Position numbers and translations under genes: made by a program. The notes beneath the pieces were generated by a model. The model did not search any database. It was given only the letters and a program-made list of their open reading frames with translations, and was not told where the DNA came from. This document shows, piece by piece, positions 23,896 to 35,114 of a stretch of DNA of 39,713 nucleotides (position 1 is the first letter of the stretch; every line of letters begins with the position of its first letter). Origin of the DNA: Reclinomonas americana ATCC 50394. Its lineage: Eukaryota > Jakobida > Jakobea > Jakobida. The stretch spans positions 32,515-72,227 of the forward strand of contig PS015314.1 in assembly GCA_048213135.1 (NCBI GenBank), given 5' to 3'.

Positions 23896-24288
23896 AGGAG
23901 AAACGAGGAAGCGCGTTCGGATATATGAGAATGCATGCATGCACACAATCACTCTCTCTCTCTCTCACACACACACACTCACCTCCACGCGCTTCTTCTT
24001 CTTTGGCCTATTCAGCTCCTCCTCATCAACCTCCGCCTCCGCCTTTGCCTCCTCATCATCATCATCATCTTCCGCGGAAGGCGCGGGAAACCTCACCGCT
24101 TGTTGCTGCAGGAATGCAAATGGAGCATTCACAGAGGCCATTCCACGCACACGAAGAGGCGGAGAGCGAGAGCGAGAACGAGAGGAAGAGGAAGAGTGAG
24201 AAGACGCATCGTCGTCTTCTAATTCTTCGTCGTATTCACTCTCACTCTCGCTCTCGCTGTAGTGGTGGCGGTTGTTTCGATTGTGCAT
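18678..24288 (-). CDS. RING - B-box-like - coiled-coil - FG-repeat - HMG-box protein
   Basis: Thirteen exons on the minus strand, all in phase, about 1232 residues: 24288-23983, 22978-22505, 22441-22341, 22278-22206, 22154-21895, 21835-21760, 21473-21369, 21305-21206, 21141-21035, 20959-20818, 20756-18889, 18829-18752, 18686-18678. The N terminus has acidic/Ser blocks, an RSRSRS stretch and a KKKKR basic cluster (likely nuclear). A C3HC4-type RING follows: C266, C269, C282, H286, C289, C292, C310, C313. A B-box-like CPLH...LCEQC motif (C380, H383, C399, C402) and a predicted coiled coil (about 405-560) complete a TRIM-like order. Residues about 580-1170 are Ala/Gln/Pro-rich with about 34 FG dipeptides (AQPAQPGFGFGG units), nucleoporin-like. 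The end is an HMG box: RPLNPFLRFARAKQEEFKAK, then HPDRPASVIVKLLGQAWKEM (1185 on). The last splice gives a stop right after DAEKATY; reading through instead ends at 18659. One donor (21035 or 21038) is ambiguous. Nup58 alone was considered, but it has neither RING nor HMG box. Gap 23605-23745 lies in intron 1. Confidence 0.65.
19450..20200. repeat. Imperfect tandem repeat encoding FG/AQPAQP units
   Basis: Units of about 40-60 bp containing GCGCAGGTTGTGCAGC and CCACCAAAGCCAAA blocks repeat across this stretch. On the minus strand they encode the FGFGG / AAAAQPAQP units of the RING-HMG protein. The plus strand stays open as well (493 codons, Gly-Cys-Ala-rich), but that is a by-product of the repeat. 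Confidence 0.85.
23605..23745. other. Assembly gap in intron 1 of the RING-HMG gene
   Basis: 141 Ns flanked on the left by CTTC and CCAA tetranucleotide runs and on the right by CGTACG and (GTC)n tracts, then (GA)n. The flanking exons on both sides face the same way, so no orientation problem is visible here. Confidence 0.95.
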
Positions 24289-25091
24289 CTTGCTCTCTCT
24301 CTCTCACACACACACACTCTCACTCACACACACTCTCTGTGTTGAGTTTGCGTCGTGTGTGCGAAAATAGCAATTGATTGCATTGCACCAGGACTGTGAC
24401 GGAATTCCAAGTGTACTCTTGTTGCGTGCTGCACTATAACGAGTACACGTTGTGTTGCTCACAAAACACCGCTGCAAGCTGAGTGCGTGCGGAAGAGAAA
24501 TTCGAAATACTGGATCCGAACGTCGCGGTATCAATTTTTTGTGTGGTTGCTTGTTGTGTGGCGTGTTGCTGCGCGAATGCAAACGGAGCATTCACAGAGG
24601 CCATTCCACGCACACGAGGAGGCGGAGAGCGAGAGCAAGAGGAAGAGGGGAGAAGAGCGAGAAGAGTGAAAATCTTCCGTCGACGTCTTCTTCTTCGTAT
24701 TCTCTCGTGCTCTTGATGCCTCTGCGTTCTCTGCAACTACTTGTACGTAGTGCACACTCCACAGTTACACTTCTGTCAAACGGGGTCGAAAGCTCGTTCG
24801 CAGTCGATCAACGTCGTCCGATATCAACGTCGACACGCTTCAACCGTGCAAGCTGCATCGACAAACTAACGATCACCTTGTTGTGAGAGGAGGAGTGCAT
24901 CTGCAGCAACGAACAGAGAAGAGAGAGAGGGAGACATTCATTGCATCTCGTGTCCTGCGACAACTTGTCTCATTCTGTTGCAGCATCCGTCATTCTCACA
25001 GCGCGCAAGTCAGTGTTGTTGTGTGTGTGAGAGAGTGGGACAAGAGTGTGAGAGAGTGTGAGAGAGTGAGTGTGTGTGTGTGAGAGGGGAG
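24289..25091. other. Divergent intergenic region between RING-HMG and NAA35-like genes
   Basis: About 800 bp with no independently supported gene. It contains short CA and GA runs and, at about 24558-24720, a second copy of the RING-HMG first-exon sequence (annotated separately). I recognise no core promoter elements. Confidence 0.65.
24558..24720 (-). repeat. Upstream duplicate of RING-HMG exon 1
   Basis: About 90 bp are nearly identical to 24094-24190, and weaker similarity extends to about 160 bp. On the minus strand both copies encode RVRGMASVNAPFAF preceded by an Arg/Ser stretch. Differences include a synonymous CCA/CCG change, so coding constraint is possible. It may be an alternative first exon or a decayed duplicate. 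Confidence 0.6.
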
Positions 25092-25549
25092 ATGAGCGAC
25101 ATGTCGACTGAGGGTGCAGCAAGTTCTGTGGAACAAGTGCGCGCCTTGTTGGAGCAGTGTGTGGCTGGCGATGATGATGGTGCGGGTGAAGTGATTGTGC
25201 ATGGTGGAGAAGGTGAGGAGAGAGAGGGAGAGAGTGAGAAGAGAGAGTGTGTGTGCGTGTGTGTGTGTGAGAGAGAGAGAGAGAGTGTGTGAGAGAGAGT
25301 GTGTGTGAGAGAGAGAGAGAGAAGCAACATCCTCTCATCGAGACAGGAGCAGATGCATTGTTGTCTTGTCTGATGCCTGAATCACGCTCTCCCTCTCTCT
25401 CCCACTGTCACACACGCACACACACACACATTCTCACTCACTCACTTACTCAATCACTCAATCACGCACGCTGATACATGCATTGACTCGCCTCAATCAC
25501 TCTTCCTGTTTCTTGCACACTCTCACACGCACTCACCCACCCACCCTCC

Positions 25550-25605
<56 letters not shown>

Positions 25606-25651
25606 GTCGTACGTACCGACGACGGTACGTACGTACGGTACGTACGACGAC

Positions 25652-25693
<42 letters not shown>

Positions 25694-26742
25694 AGANNNN
25701 NNNNNNNNNNNNNNNNNNNNNNNNNNNNNNNNNNNNNNNNNNNNNNNNNNNNNNNNNNNNNNNNNNNNNNNNNNNNNNNNNNNNNNNNNNNNNNNNNNNN
25801 NNNNNNNNNNNNNNNNNNNNNNNNNNNNNNNNNNNNNNNNNNNNNNNNNNNNNNNNNNNNNNNNNNNNNNNNNNNNNNNNNNNNNNNNNNNNNNNNNNNN
25901 NNNNNNNNNNNNNNNNNNNNNNNNNNNNNNNNNNNNNNNNNNNNNNNNNNNNNNNNNNNNNNNNNNNNNNNNNNNNNNNNNNNNNNNNNNNNNNNNNNNN
26001 NNNNNNNNNNNNNNNNNNNNNNNNNNNNNNNNNNNNNNNNNNNNNNNNNNNNNNNNNNNNNNNNNNNNNNNNNNNNNNNNNNNNNNNNNNNNNNNNNNNN
26101 NNNNNNNNNNNNNNNNNNNNNNNNNNNNNNNNNNNNNNNNNNNNNNNNNNNNNNNNNNNNNNNNNNNNNNNNNNNNNNNNNNNNNNNNNNNNNNNNNNNN
26201 NNNNNNNNNNNNNNNNNNNNNNNNNNNNNNNNNNNNNNNNNNNNNNNNNNNNNNNNNNNNNNNNNNNNNNNNNNNNNNNNNNNNNNNNNNNNNNNNNNNN
26301 NNNNNNNNNNNNNNNNNNNNNNNNNNNNNNNNNNNNNNNNNNNNNNNNNNNNNNNNNNNNNNNNNNNNNNNNNNNNNNNNNNNNNNNNNNNNNNNNNNNN
26401 NNNNNNNNNNNNNNNNNNNNNNNNNNNNNNNNNNNNNNNNNNNNNNNNNNNNNNNNNNNNNNNNNNNNNNNNNNNNNNNNNNNNNNNNNNNNNNNNNNNN
26501 NNNNNNNNNNNNNNNNNNNNNNNNNNNNNNNNNNNNNNNNNNNNNNNNNNNNNNNNNNNNNNNNNNNNNNNNNNNNNNNNNNNNNNNNNNNNNNNNNNNN
26601 NNNNNNNNNNNNNNNNNNNNNNNNNNNNNNNNNNNNNNNNNACTACCGACCGTACGTACGTACGTACTACGTACTACTACGTACTACTCCTCCTCTCTAC
26701 TCTCTCTCTTCTCTCTACCTCACACCACCCCACCTCCTCCTC

Positions 26743-26802
<60 letters not shown>

Positions 26803-28070
26803 CCACTCTCACACACATTCCACGTACACTGATGCATGAATTGACTTGCGCTTCCATCACTCTTCCTGTTTCTTCCCCACTCCCCTCCTTCTCTCTCTCT
26901 CTCTCTCTCTATCTATCTAACTATCTGTTCATGTCTCTGACAACTCTCCTTGTGCATCTCGATTTCCCAGGTGTTCCTGCGCCTGTTGTGGCCGCGCCGC
27001 AGCCGTGGGTGGATGTGACGGCGCAGATGCAGAGTGCGATTGCAGGTGGATATAAAAGAGACTTGTCTCTTGCAGGGCGTGCTTGTTCACAGTTTGTTTG
27101 TCTCCACCTTCTTTGTCTATCCTCTTGCGTCTCTCCGCTTATCTTGTGCTCGTCTCTTTCTCTTTCTTATCCTCCTTGTTCTTGTTCTCCTTCCTCTTCT
27201 TCTTATCCTTCTCCCCTTCTCTGTCCCCCATTCTCTCTCACTCTCTCCTTTCCCCTCCTCCCCCCTCCTCTCACCCCAGAGCTCAAAGTCGGCGAAATGG
27301 TGCACTCATCCGGCTTCACCCTGGCCGAAGCCATGACGGCCCTGGAGGTTGCGCACTCTTTTTCCTCTTCTCCCCCTTTCCTCTCTCTCACACCACCTCA
27401 CCGCAGCTCATGGACCCCAAGATGGACCCGGGCATGAACCGACCGCACGAAGCAGGCGTCAGTGACGCCGAGGCCGCCATGACCGCGGAGGAGGTGGTGG
27501 CCTTGGAGGCGTCGCTCACGCCGCACGAGATTTTGGTGGTGTTGGATGCGCTCATGGTAGAAGAGGTGCTGCGTTGTCGCTTCGCCCTCTGTGTGTGCAT
27601 CTCTCCTCTTTGCTGACGAAAGGGTGGATGCAGATCAAGTTTTTGGAGGGCTTTGCGCTGGCGCAGACCGTGTTCCAGTCGCACTTTACACGGCGTTGGG
27701 AGGCGCTGCGATCGCCCTTTTTGTGCGGCAACATTTTGTTCATGCTTCGTTGCTGCAGCGAGGCGCGTCGTGTGGTGGCGCTGGCGCGGGTGCATGAGGT
27801 GTGGTGGATGAATGAGAAGGGAGGAGAGGGAAAGCGCCAGACTCACTCTTTTGCAGGAGGAAGAATTTTGCCTCAACTACCCAACGTACAGCATGGCCGA
27901 CGATGTACCAGTGACAGAGCTGCTGGCTTGGCGACGAGGTGAGTCCCGTGGTGTGTCTGTTGACGGTCGTCGCCGCTCATGCATCGCGTGTGTGCACAGT
28001 CGTGTCGGAAGGAGTGCAGACGATCCTTTCATCCAGCACTGCATCAGGTGCGGAGTCCACGCAGCGTTCG

Positions 28071-28114
<44 letters not shown>

Positions 28115-28135
28115 TCTTCTTTCTTTCTTTCTTCT

Positions 28136-28204
<69 letters not shown>

Positions 28205-28369
28205 GTACGTACGTTACGTACGTACGTACGTCGTACGTCGTACGTCGTACTACCGTACCTACCNNNNNNNNNNNNNNNNNNNNTAGGTACGGTATCGACG
28301 ACGTACGTTCTCTACGCGTACTCGTACGTACGTACGGTCGGTCGGACGTACGTACCGTCGTACGTCGTC

Positions 28370-28418
<49 letters not shown>

Positions 28419-28446
28419 CTTTCTTTCTTTTCTTTTCTTTCTCCTA

Positions 28447-28483
<37 letters not shown>

Positions 28484-31400
28484 TCCTCTCTACCTTTCGT
28501 GTGTTCTGTTTTCTCTTTCTCTCTTCATGTCCCAGTCTGTCTGTTGTGTTGTGAATGCATCTGTCATTCTCTGTGTCAGCATCCATCTTTCCCTCTGTGT
28601 GAACGCCCGTGTTTCCCTCTCTGTGCGTCCCTTTTTCTTTCTGTGAATACGTCTCTGGCTCTGGCTCTCTTTCTTTCATTGTGCGCGTCACTTTTGCGCT
28701 CTCTCTCTCTCTCTCTCTCTTTTTCTCACTCTCTCTTGTGTCTGTCCTTCTCTCGCTGTGAGTTTCTCTCTCACACACCTCTCCCCCTTTTCCCTTTCCC
28801 CCTTCCCCTCTCACTTCCAGAGCAAGACAAGACCGCCGCCGCCGGCATTGAACTGCGCATTGTCTACCGATGCGCGCTGGCCGAGGGATTCGGATTGCTC
28901 GGTGCGCGGACACCCGAATACGAGGCTGCAAAGGAGTGCTTCCATCGCGGTATGTCTTGCAATGCTCTCACAACTCAGCGTCGCTGTGTTGTTCATTGTG
29001 CGCGTCGACGACAGCCGAATCGCTGCTGCAACGCATTCTGGACGCCTTCCCGTCTGAGCAGGAGCTTGAGAACGCCAAGGGCCGCGTACTGGCCTCTGCG
29101 CGTGGGCCATCAAGTATCGGACCGATTGCGCCGGCGGATGTGATTCTCTCACCGGTGCGCAGTTGATTGATTGTTTGAAGGGGAGGTATTTCGACGACGT
29201 GCTGACTTGTGATCACCCCAGACTCGCCGCACAGTGCTGGTGAACCATGTTCGCGATCTGGCGCGCATGTGTGACGTGTACCGCTGTGGCACCATGCGCG
29301 ACTGCTTTGCGTTCCTCGACACCTACTCAGCGTCGCAGCCGAGCATCGTCGCGCGCAGTTTGTTGAATGTTGCGTGAGGGGAAGAGATCGGGGAATCGAA
29401 TTGCTTGATGTGATTAAGGGTCAGAAGCATGCAACCTTTCTGCCACTTGAGGATTCCCGTTCATGTCCGTGTTCAGCAAGTCTCGCGCACGCATCATTCC
29501 TCACTCGGTTTCCCATCAATACCGTGCATTCTATGTCCCCTGTAGGTGTTTTTCTCGTTTCCACACTTTCTTATCTCGCTTCAATCCATCTTCTGAGGCG
29601 CTTGCACAATGCGTACTGCTCCTCATCCCTGCTCAGCGTAAACCCTTTAAGCTTTAGCTTCTCCAACTCTCTTGCTCCTCTGTTATTATTCCTATTCTTC
29701 TCCTCTTCTCCATCGCGCGCTCTCTCTTTCTCTCTCTCTCTAATCTCTCATTTCTCGTCATCTTCTCTCTCCTCTTCTCCCTCATCCTTCCTCACTCTCC
29801 TCACACCCTCCCTCCCCCACTCCCGTAGAACCTCTTCATGATCCACGACCTGGTCCTCGGCCTGCACACCCTCGGCGACATGCTCTTCACCATCCTCCCC
29901 CTGCCACGCGAGACGTGGGAGCGACCGGAGGCGGCGGACTGGTTGTACTTTTTCCGCCGCTTTTTCCGCGACTACGTCAAGGCCTACTGCTCCAATCGCG
30001 CGCTGCTGCGGCGTCGCATCGGCAACATCTTCCGCGAGTACGACAATCTCCAGTCGGCGAGCCTGGAGGTGGATCGTGTGGCGTTTGATGAGTTTGAGGA
30101 TGCAGCCAAGTTTCTGCAGGGCGAAGGAGTTGCGCGCGCGTGTGTATTATTTCTTTCTCGTGAGATATCTCACCAACTGCGACAGACCACCATGGAGAGA
30201 CCGATTTGTTCATTCTTCTTTACCGTCGATGTGGCCGCCACGCTCATGCAACAATACCTGTTCCTCGGGTTTGAGTTGGATCTGTACTCGGCCGAGGAGG
30301 TTCCATTCATTCTGTGGTTTGTCTCTCCCTTTCGCCCACAAGCACACATTTGCACCGTACTCTCTGTCGCCCTCTCTGTCCTCCCTTGACGCACAAGAAG
30401 ACATCGTACAACGATGTAACAGATGGTCGCACCTTGTGCGATCTCTTGCTCTCGTTGCCCTCTCTCTTGCTCTCGTTCTCCTCCCTCTTGCTCTCGGTGT
30501 CCTCCCCTTGCTCTCGGTGTCCTACCGCTTGCTCTCTTTGTCTTCCCTCTTGCTCTCGTTCTCCTCCCTCTTGCTATCGTTGTCCTCCCTCTTGCTCTCG
30601 TTCTCCTCCCTCTTGCCATCGTTGTCCTCTCTCTTGCTCTTGTACTCTCCCTCTTGCTCTCTTTGTCCTCCCTCTTGCTCTCGTCTCCTCTCTCTTGCTC
30701 TCGTTGTCCTCTCTCCTGCTCTTATTGTCTTCCCTGTTGCTCTCGGTGTTCTCTCTCTTGCTCTCTTCGCCTTTCTCTTGCTCTCGTTCTCCTCCCTCTT
30801 GCTCTCTTTGTCCTCCCTCTTGCTCTCGTTCTCCTCCTTCTTGCTTTCATTGTCTTCTCTTTTGCTCTTTTTGTCCTCCCTCTTGTTTTAGGTGTCCTTC
30901 CTCTTGCTCTCGTTCTCCCTTCTCTTGCTCTCTTCGTCCTCCCTCTTGCTCCTCTTGCTCCTGGCAGCTGATACTCACATCGTTGTTGTCCGTGCAGGTA
31001 CATTTCCTATGTAGCAGCGGTGCGCGGGCACTATTTCATCATGGCCGACCGCATCCTGCAAGCGTGGAGCACCAAACTCAAGGAGCTGGACGAGAGAGGT
31101 TTGTGTCGTGTGAGAGCTGATATCTCGTCCATATATTCACCGTCGACTTGCAGGCGTGCTGAACGCCAAGCACGGTCGCACTGGCGGCGGCAAGCAAAAG
31201 AAGAGCAAGGCCAAGAAGAAGAACAAGAGCGTGTTGGCGCAGCGGCTGGAGAAGCTGGAGCGGTTAACGGTGTTGTCGACCATGTTGCCGATTGAGGAGG
31301 TGGAGCGGACGACCGAGTTGGCCAGCGCATTGCAGCAGGTGTGGCGATGGAGAGGAAGAGGAGGGAAAGGGGAAGGAAGAGCGTTTGTCTGAACTCGTGC

Positions 31401-32265
31401 ATCTGCAGATGCTGCAAGGCATGTTTATTGCAAAGCAGTACAAGCTGCGCGAGTTTGCCTTTGGGAGCGACGAGCTGCGCTACATGCACCGACTGGACAA
31501 ATTTGCCGGCGTCAAGGTCCCCAATCTGTTGTCGTTTGACAATTATTTGAGCCGCGGTCCGTTGCAGCAGATCCCACCTGAGGCCACGGTGAGCTGACAG
31601 AGGGGAGGGGGGTTTGTGGCAGTGATGCTGGGTGGTGATTCTATCGGGAAAGGGTTCTCTCTCTGACTCTTGCATCTCTGCACGTGTACTCGCTCTTTGC
31701 TCGCTGAGTTGGATTTTATTCGCGTCTCTTGTGTACACTTGTCGCTGCTCACACATTGCCTTCATTCACATCGGGGTACTTCACGCCTCACCTACCTCAT
31801 GTTCATTGTTTTGCATGAATCGAACGCCTGTGTGCTTCTTGTATCCCACCCACTCTCTCCCTTTTCTCTTTTCCAACATCCTTCCCTAACTACCCCTTCC
31901 CCTGTTGTCGCGCAGGCCGCCGAGGCCTTCGCCAGAGCACAGGAGCGCTTCGAGCGCTGCAAGTCCTCCATCGAGCGCTGGGATGCACACACAAGAGCAG
32001 AGAGGCAGGTGTTGGAGGCGCGTGGCGAGTTGCGATTCACGCAGAAGCGGCTGGTGAATTCCCTGGCGTCGCTGAAGAAGGTGTGTGCTCATTTCTCGCA
32101 AGAGTGTGAAAGCTGATGACTGACGAGTCCCTGGTGCAGCTGGCGGAGCACTTGAGCGTCTCCACTCGCCTCTTTGACATGTTCCACCAGCGGAGCATTC
32201 CAGTGGGATACTCGTTCGACATGAGTGATGGCGGGCCGTTGCCGGCGCTCAACATTGAGAGATAA
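25092..32265 (+). CDS. NAA35: NAA35/Mak10-like auxiliary subunit of the NatC N-terminal acetyltransferase
   Basis: Auxiliary, ribosome-associated subunit that with NAA30 and NAA38 acetylates nascent N termini of Met-hydrophobic type. Seventeen exons: 25092-25212, 26971-27045, 27280-27347, 27407-27565, 27634-27798, 27857-27938, 28000-28047, 28821-28949, 29015-29154, 29222-29368, 29829-30128, 30186-30316, 30998-31098, 31154-31338, 31409-31588, 31916-32080, 32140-32265 (stop TAA). Every phase agrees, giving about 773 residues (human NAA35 is about 725). Diagnostic blocks: GEMVHSSGFTLAEAMTALE then LMDPKMDPGM, FLEGFALAQTVFQSH, EEEFCLNYPTYSMADDV, YLFLGFELDLYSAEE, FIMADRILQAW, MLQGMFIAKQYKLREF, and a C terminus ending PLPALNIER. 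A lysine-rich KKSKAKKKNK insert precedes the last third, as in the human protein. Three introns use GTTGCG donors. Exon 1 (Asp/Gly-rich, no homology) is the weakest. Introns 1 and 7 hold assembly gaps. Confidence 0.88.
25557..25696. repeat. Composite near-palindrome (CT)n - CGTACG core - (GA)n
   Basis: A CT tract, a core of CGTCGTCGTACGTACCG / CGGTACGTACGACGACG arms, and a GA tract form an almost complete inverted repeat that could fold into a hairpin of about 60 bp per arm. It ends at the 945-base gap 25697-26641. It lies in NAA35 intron 1. Confidence 0.85.
25697..26641. other. Assembly gap in NAA35 intron 1
   Basis: 945 Ns, the largest gap here, bounded on both sides by CGTACG and CT/GA tracts. 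Exon 1 and exon 2 of the NAA35-like gene join in phase across it, so no missing coding exon is required. Confidence 0.98.
28075..28490. repeat. CT / TAC / CGTA composite microsatellite with gap
   Basis: In NAA35 intron 7: CT tract, (CTA)n and CGTACG-type sequence, a 20-base gap (28264-28283), then more GTACG sequence and another CT tract. This is the same arrangement as at 8078-8403. Confidence 0.85.
30440..30960. repeat. Minisatellite of about 21 bp in NAA35 intron 12
   Basis: About 25 imperfect copies of a unit close to CTCCCTCTTGCTCTCGTTGTC. The unit length is a multiple of three, which produces long stop-free Leu/Ser-rich frames with no biological support. It lies between exons ending 30316 and starting 30998. 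Confidence 0.85.
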
Positions 32266-32334
32266 TGCTATGAGGCCAGCAAAATTGATGCCAAATACAT
32301 ATATACACTTGTCTGCGCGCAAAAAATGTGCATG

Positions 32335-33689
32335 TTACCTGGCGTCGGGGGAGCGGTCGTGGGACGGCGCTGGCGGTCCCAGTTCCATGTCTGGATGCAA
32401 GTCGCGCAACTCGGCCCACAGACGAGCTGCGTGAGGGTGTTGTGTGAGCAAGTGTGTGTGGCGTAGCATGGCAGAGAACAGCGCACCTGCAAGCTCGTTC
32501 TCGGGCGCCTCGGTCGACACTTCGCTCTCGAACGGCGATGACACGAGCTGCAAACTAACAGTGAGGAGAGAGGGGTGGGTGAAGCGTGGAGCACGCCTGC
32601 AGTCGACCCACCTCGTCTGCCTCACTTCGAATGGGAGCAAAGTACTCGTGAGCCAGTGCCTGGTCGGCGGCGATGCGATGATTCGGGTGGAAGCGCAGCA
32701 GCTTTTGCATCAAGTCAATGGCTGCAAAAGTAGAGAAGTGAGTGCGGTGCGATGTGCGGTGAGGAGAGGGACGAGCTGACCTGCAGGAGGAGCGTCAGGG
32801 AAGAGACTCTTGAAACTGCGGCCGACGAATCGAGGCTGGATGATGGTGCTGAGATAACGCAGGGCCTGTGCATGGTGCGGTTCTCTTCAGCTTGGTGGGG
32901 AGGAGGAAGTGAGTGCGGCAATACGCACGTCGCCCGTGCACACGTCGGCCACCTCGTCTTGCTGCGGCGTGCCAATGACTTCAAAAATGCAGCGCAGTTG
33001 CGTCAAGGCTGCGCACAGAGATGTAAGTCTCAGACAGAGGGAATTCTTGAGGTGCAACGCAACGTGGTCCTTGCACTGGCTCGAAGAGCATCTTCTGCAA
33101 GTACATTTCTGCAAACACGCAGCCGATGCTCCACATGTCGAGTGAACGTGTGAGTCAAGGAGTTCCAGATGAGGAGGAGAGCGCGGGGACGAAGAGCTGA
33201 GGGTGAAGGATATTTGCATCGGAATAGTATGGACTCTCGAGAATGAGCTCCGGTGCTGTCGGCGGAGAGTCAGAGACTACAATGAGGGGAGAGCGAGCGG
33301 AAGGCAACGGCAAACCTCGATACGGTCGTGAGATGACGTACATGGTGAGAGTGGGGTCTTGGGCGCGACGGCGGTCGGAGCGAGCGAGGCCAAAGTCGCA
33401 AAGCTGACAGGGGGAGGAGGTGGGAAAAGGGATACAGGGAAAGATAGAACGAGGGCGAGAGAGAGAGAGAGAGAGAAGAGTGACACCAGACGCGAGCGAG
33501 AGGAAGAGAGACGGAAAAACAAAGTATACGCTCACCTTGGCACTGCCGTCGGAGCTGATGAGAATGTTGGCTGGTTTCCTGTGGCACTGCAGTGTGAGAT
33601 AGAATCCTGAGGCTCCGAACTTCCCTAATGCTCTCTCTTTCTCTTTGTCTACCTGTCTGTATGTCTGCCTGTGTGTCTGTCTGCCTGTG

Positions 33690-33732
<43 letters not shown>

Positions 33733-33755
33733 TTCTCTGTCTGTCTGTCTCTCTA

Positions 33756-33794
<39 letters not shown>

Positions 33795-35078
33795 GCCTGC
33801 CTGCCTGCCTACCTGTCTGTCTGCCTGTCTATCTGCCTGTCTATCTGCCTGTCTGTCTGTCTGTCTGTCTGTCTTTCTGTCTGTCTCTATGTCTCTCTGT
33901 CAGTCTGTCTATCTGGCTTGCTGGCTGACTGGCTGGCTGGCTGTCCGTATGTCTGTGTGTCTTTCTGTGAGTGTGTGTCTCTCTCTCTCTTTCTCTCTGT
34001 CTCTCTGTTTCTCTATCTGTCTGTCTGTCTGTCTGTCTGCCTGTCTGTCTGTCTGTGTGTCTCTCTCTCTCACACACACTCAAACTCTCTGTCTCTATTT
34101 GCCTGTCTCTCTGTCTTTCTATCAGTCTGTCTGTCCTGTCTCTCTGTCTGTCTGTCTGGCAATGGTCATCTTCTCACTGCTATTTTCACGTGAACGACGG
34201 ACGCAACAAATCACGGTGCAGCACATTGCAGGCATGCATGTAGTTGACGCCCTTGATGATGTCGTACAGCAGACGACGGCGCTCCTGCTCAGCGAGCGGT
34301 CTCTGACGCAGCAGGCTTGTCGCGCACACGCGAGATGAGCAGCAATGATAATGATAAAGTAATGCAGACAAGCAAGCGCACCGATGCAGATCGGTGCTGG
34401 CCCGATCAAACACAAAATACACGTCGCGGAAGCGCGAGAAGCGCGAGGAGTTGGGGAAGGCGTCACGCAGTCGCACCAGCTGCACTCTCACAAAAGTCAG
34501 CCGGGCGACAAACAATCGCGGCAAAGGCGCGCAACATTAGGATGACTGAGATGCCGCAACAGGATCAACTCCCTCGTAATCCTACAGCGATAGCACAGTG
34601 AATGAACTGTCCCACGCAAACGAGGCAAGAGGCAGGCCACCTCGCACCGTCTCAAATACGTTGCGCTGCGTCGCACCTCGGGGCACCTCTGCATCGCAAC
34701 GGTAAGCACCTGGTGATAGTGGTTGAGAAGGAGGCAGTGGGAGAGACCTTGATGGCCACCACCTCCTGCGTCTTGGCGTCGAGTGCCGACACCACAGAGC
34801 CGTACGTGCCCGTGCCCAGGTGGCCCTTGTCAAAGAGGCGGTAGCATGTGCGCACGATCCAGTCGCTGGCCACTGCGGTGCGACCGATCTGCGGGGGGAG
34901 GGAAAGGGAGGGAGGGAGGGGGGGAGAAGGGAAAAAGAGGGAGGGGAAGGGAAGGGGGGGGTGAGGAAGGGAAGAGAGAGACAGATGAGAGAGAATGGGC
35001 GAGGAGAAGCGAGACTGGGCAGAGAGCCTGCTTGGAGGCAGAGGTGACACAGCGAGGCTGACGGAGAGGCTCAAAGGC

Positions 35079-35114
<36 letters not shown>

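Noticed and set aside
30314-31120. Long Leu/Ser-rich frames in all plus frames
   Set aside because: Product of a minisatellite whose unit is a multiple of three; flanking exons of NAA35 splice across it in phase.
33628-34338. Long Cys-Leu-Ser-Val frames, membrane-protein-like
   Set aside because: Translation of the (TCTG)n array in a MAPK intron.
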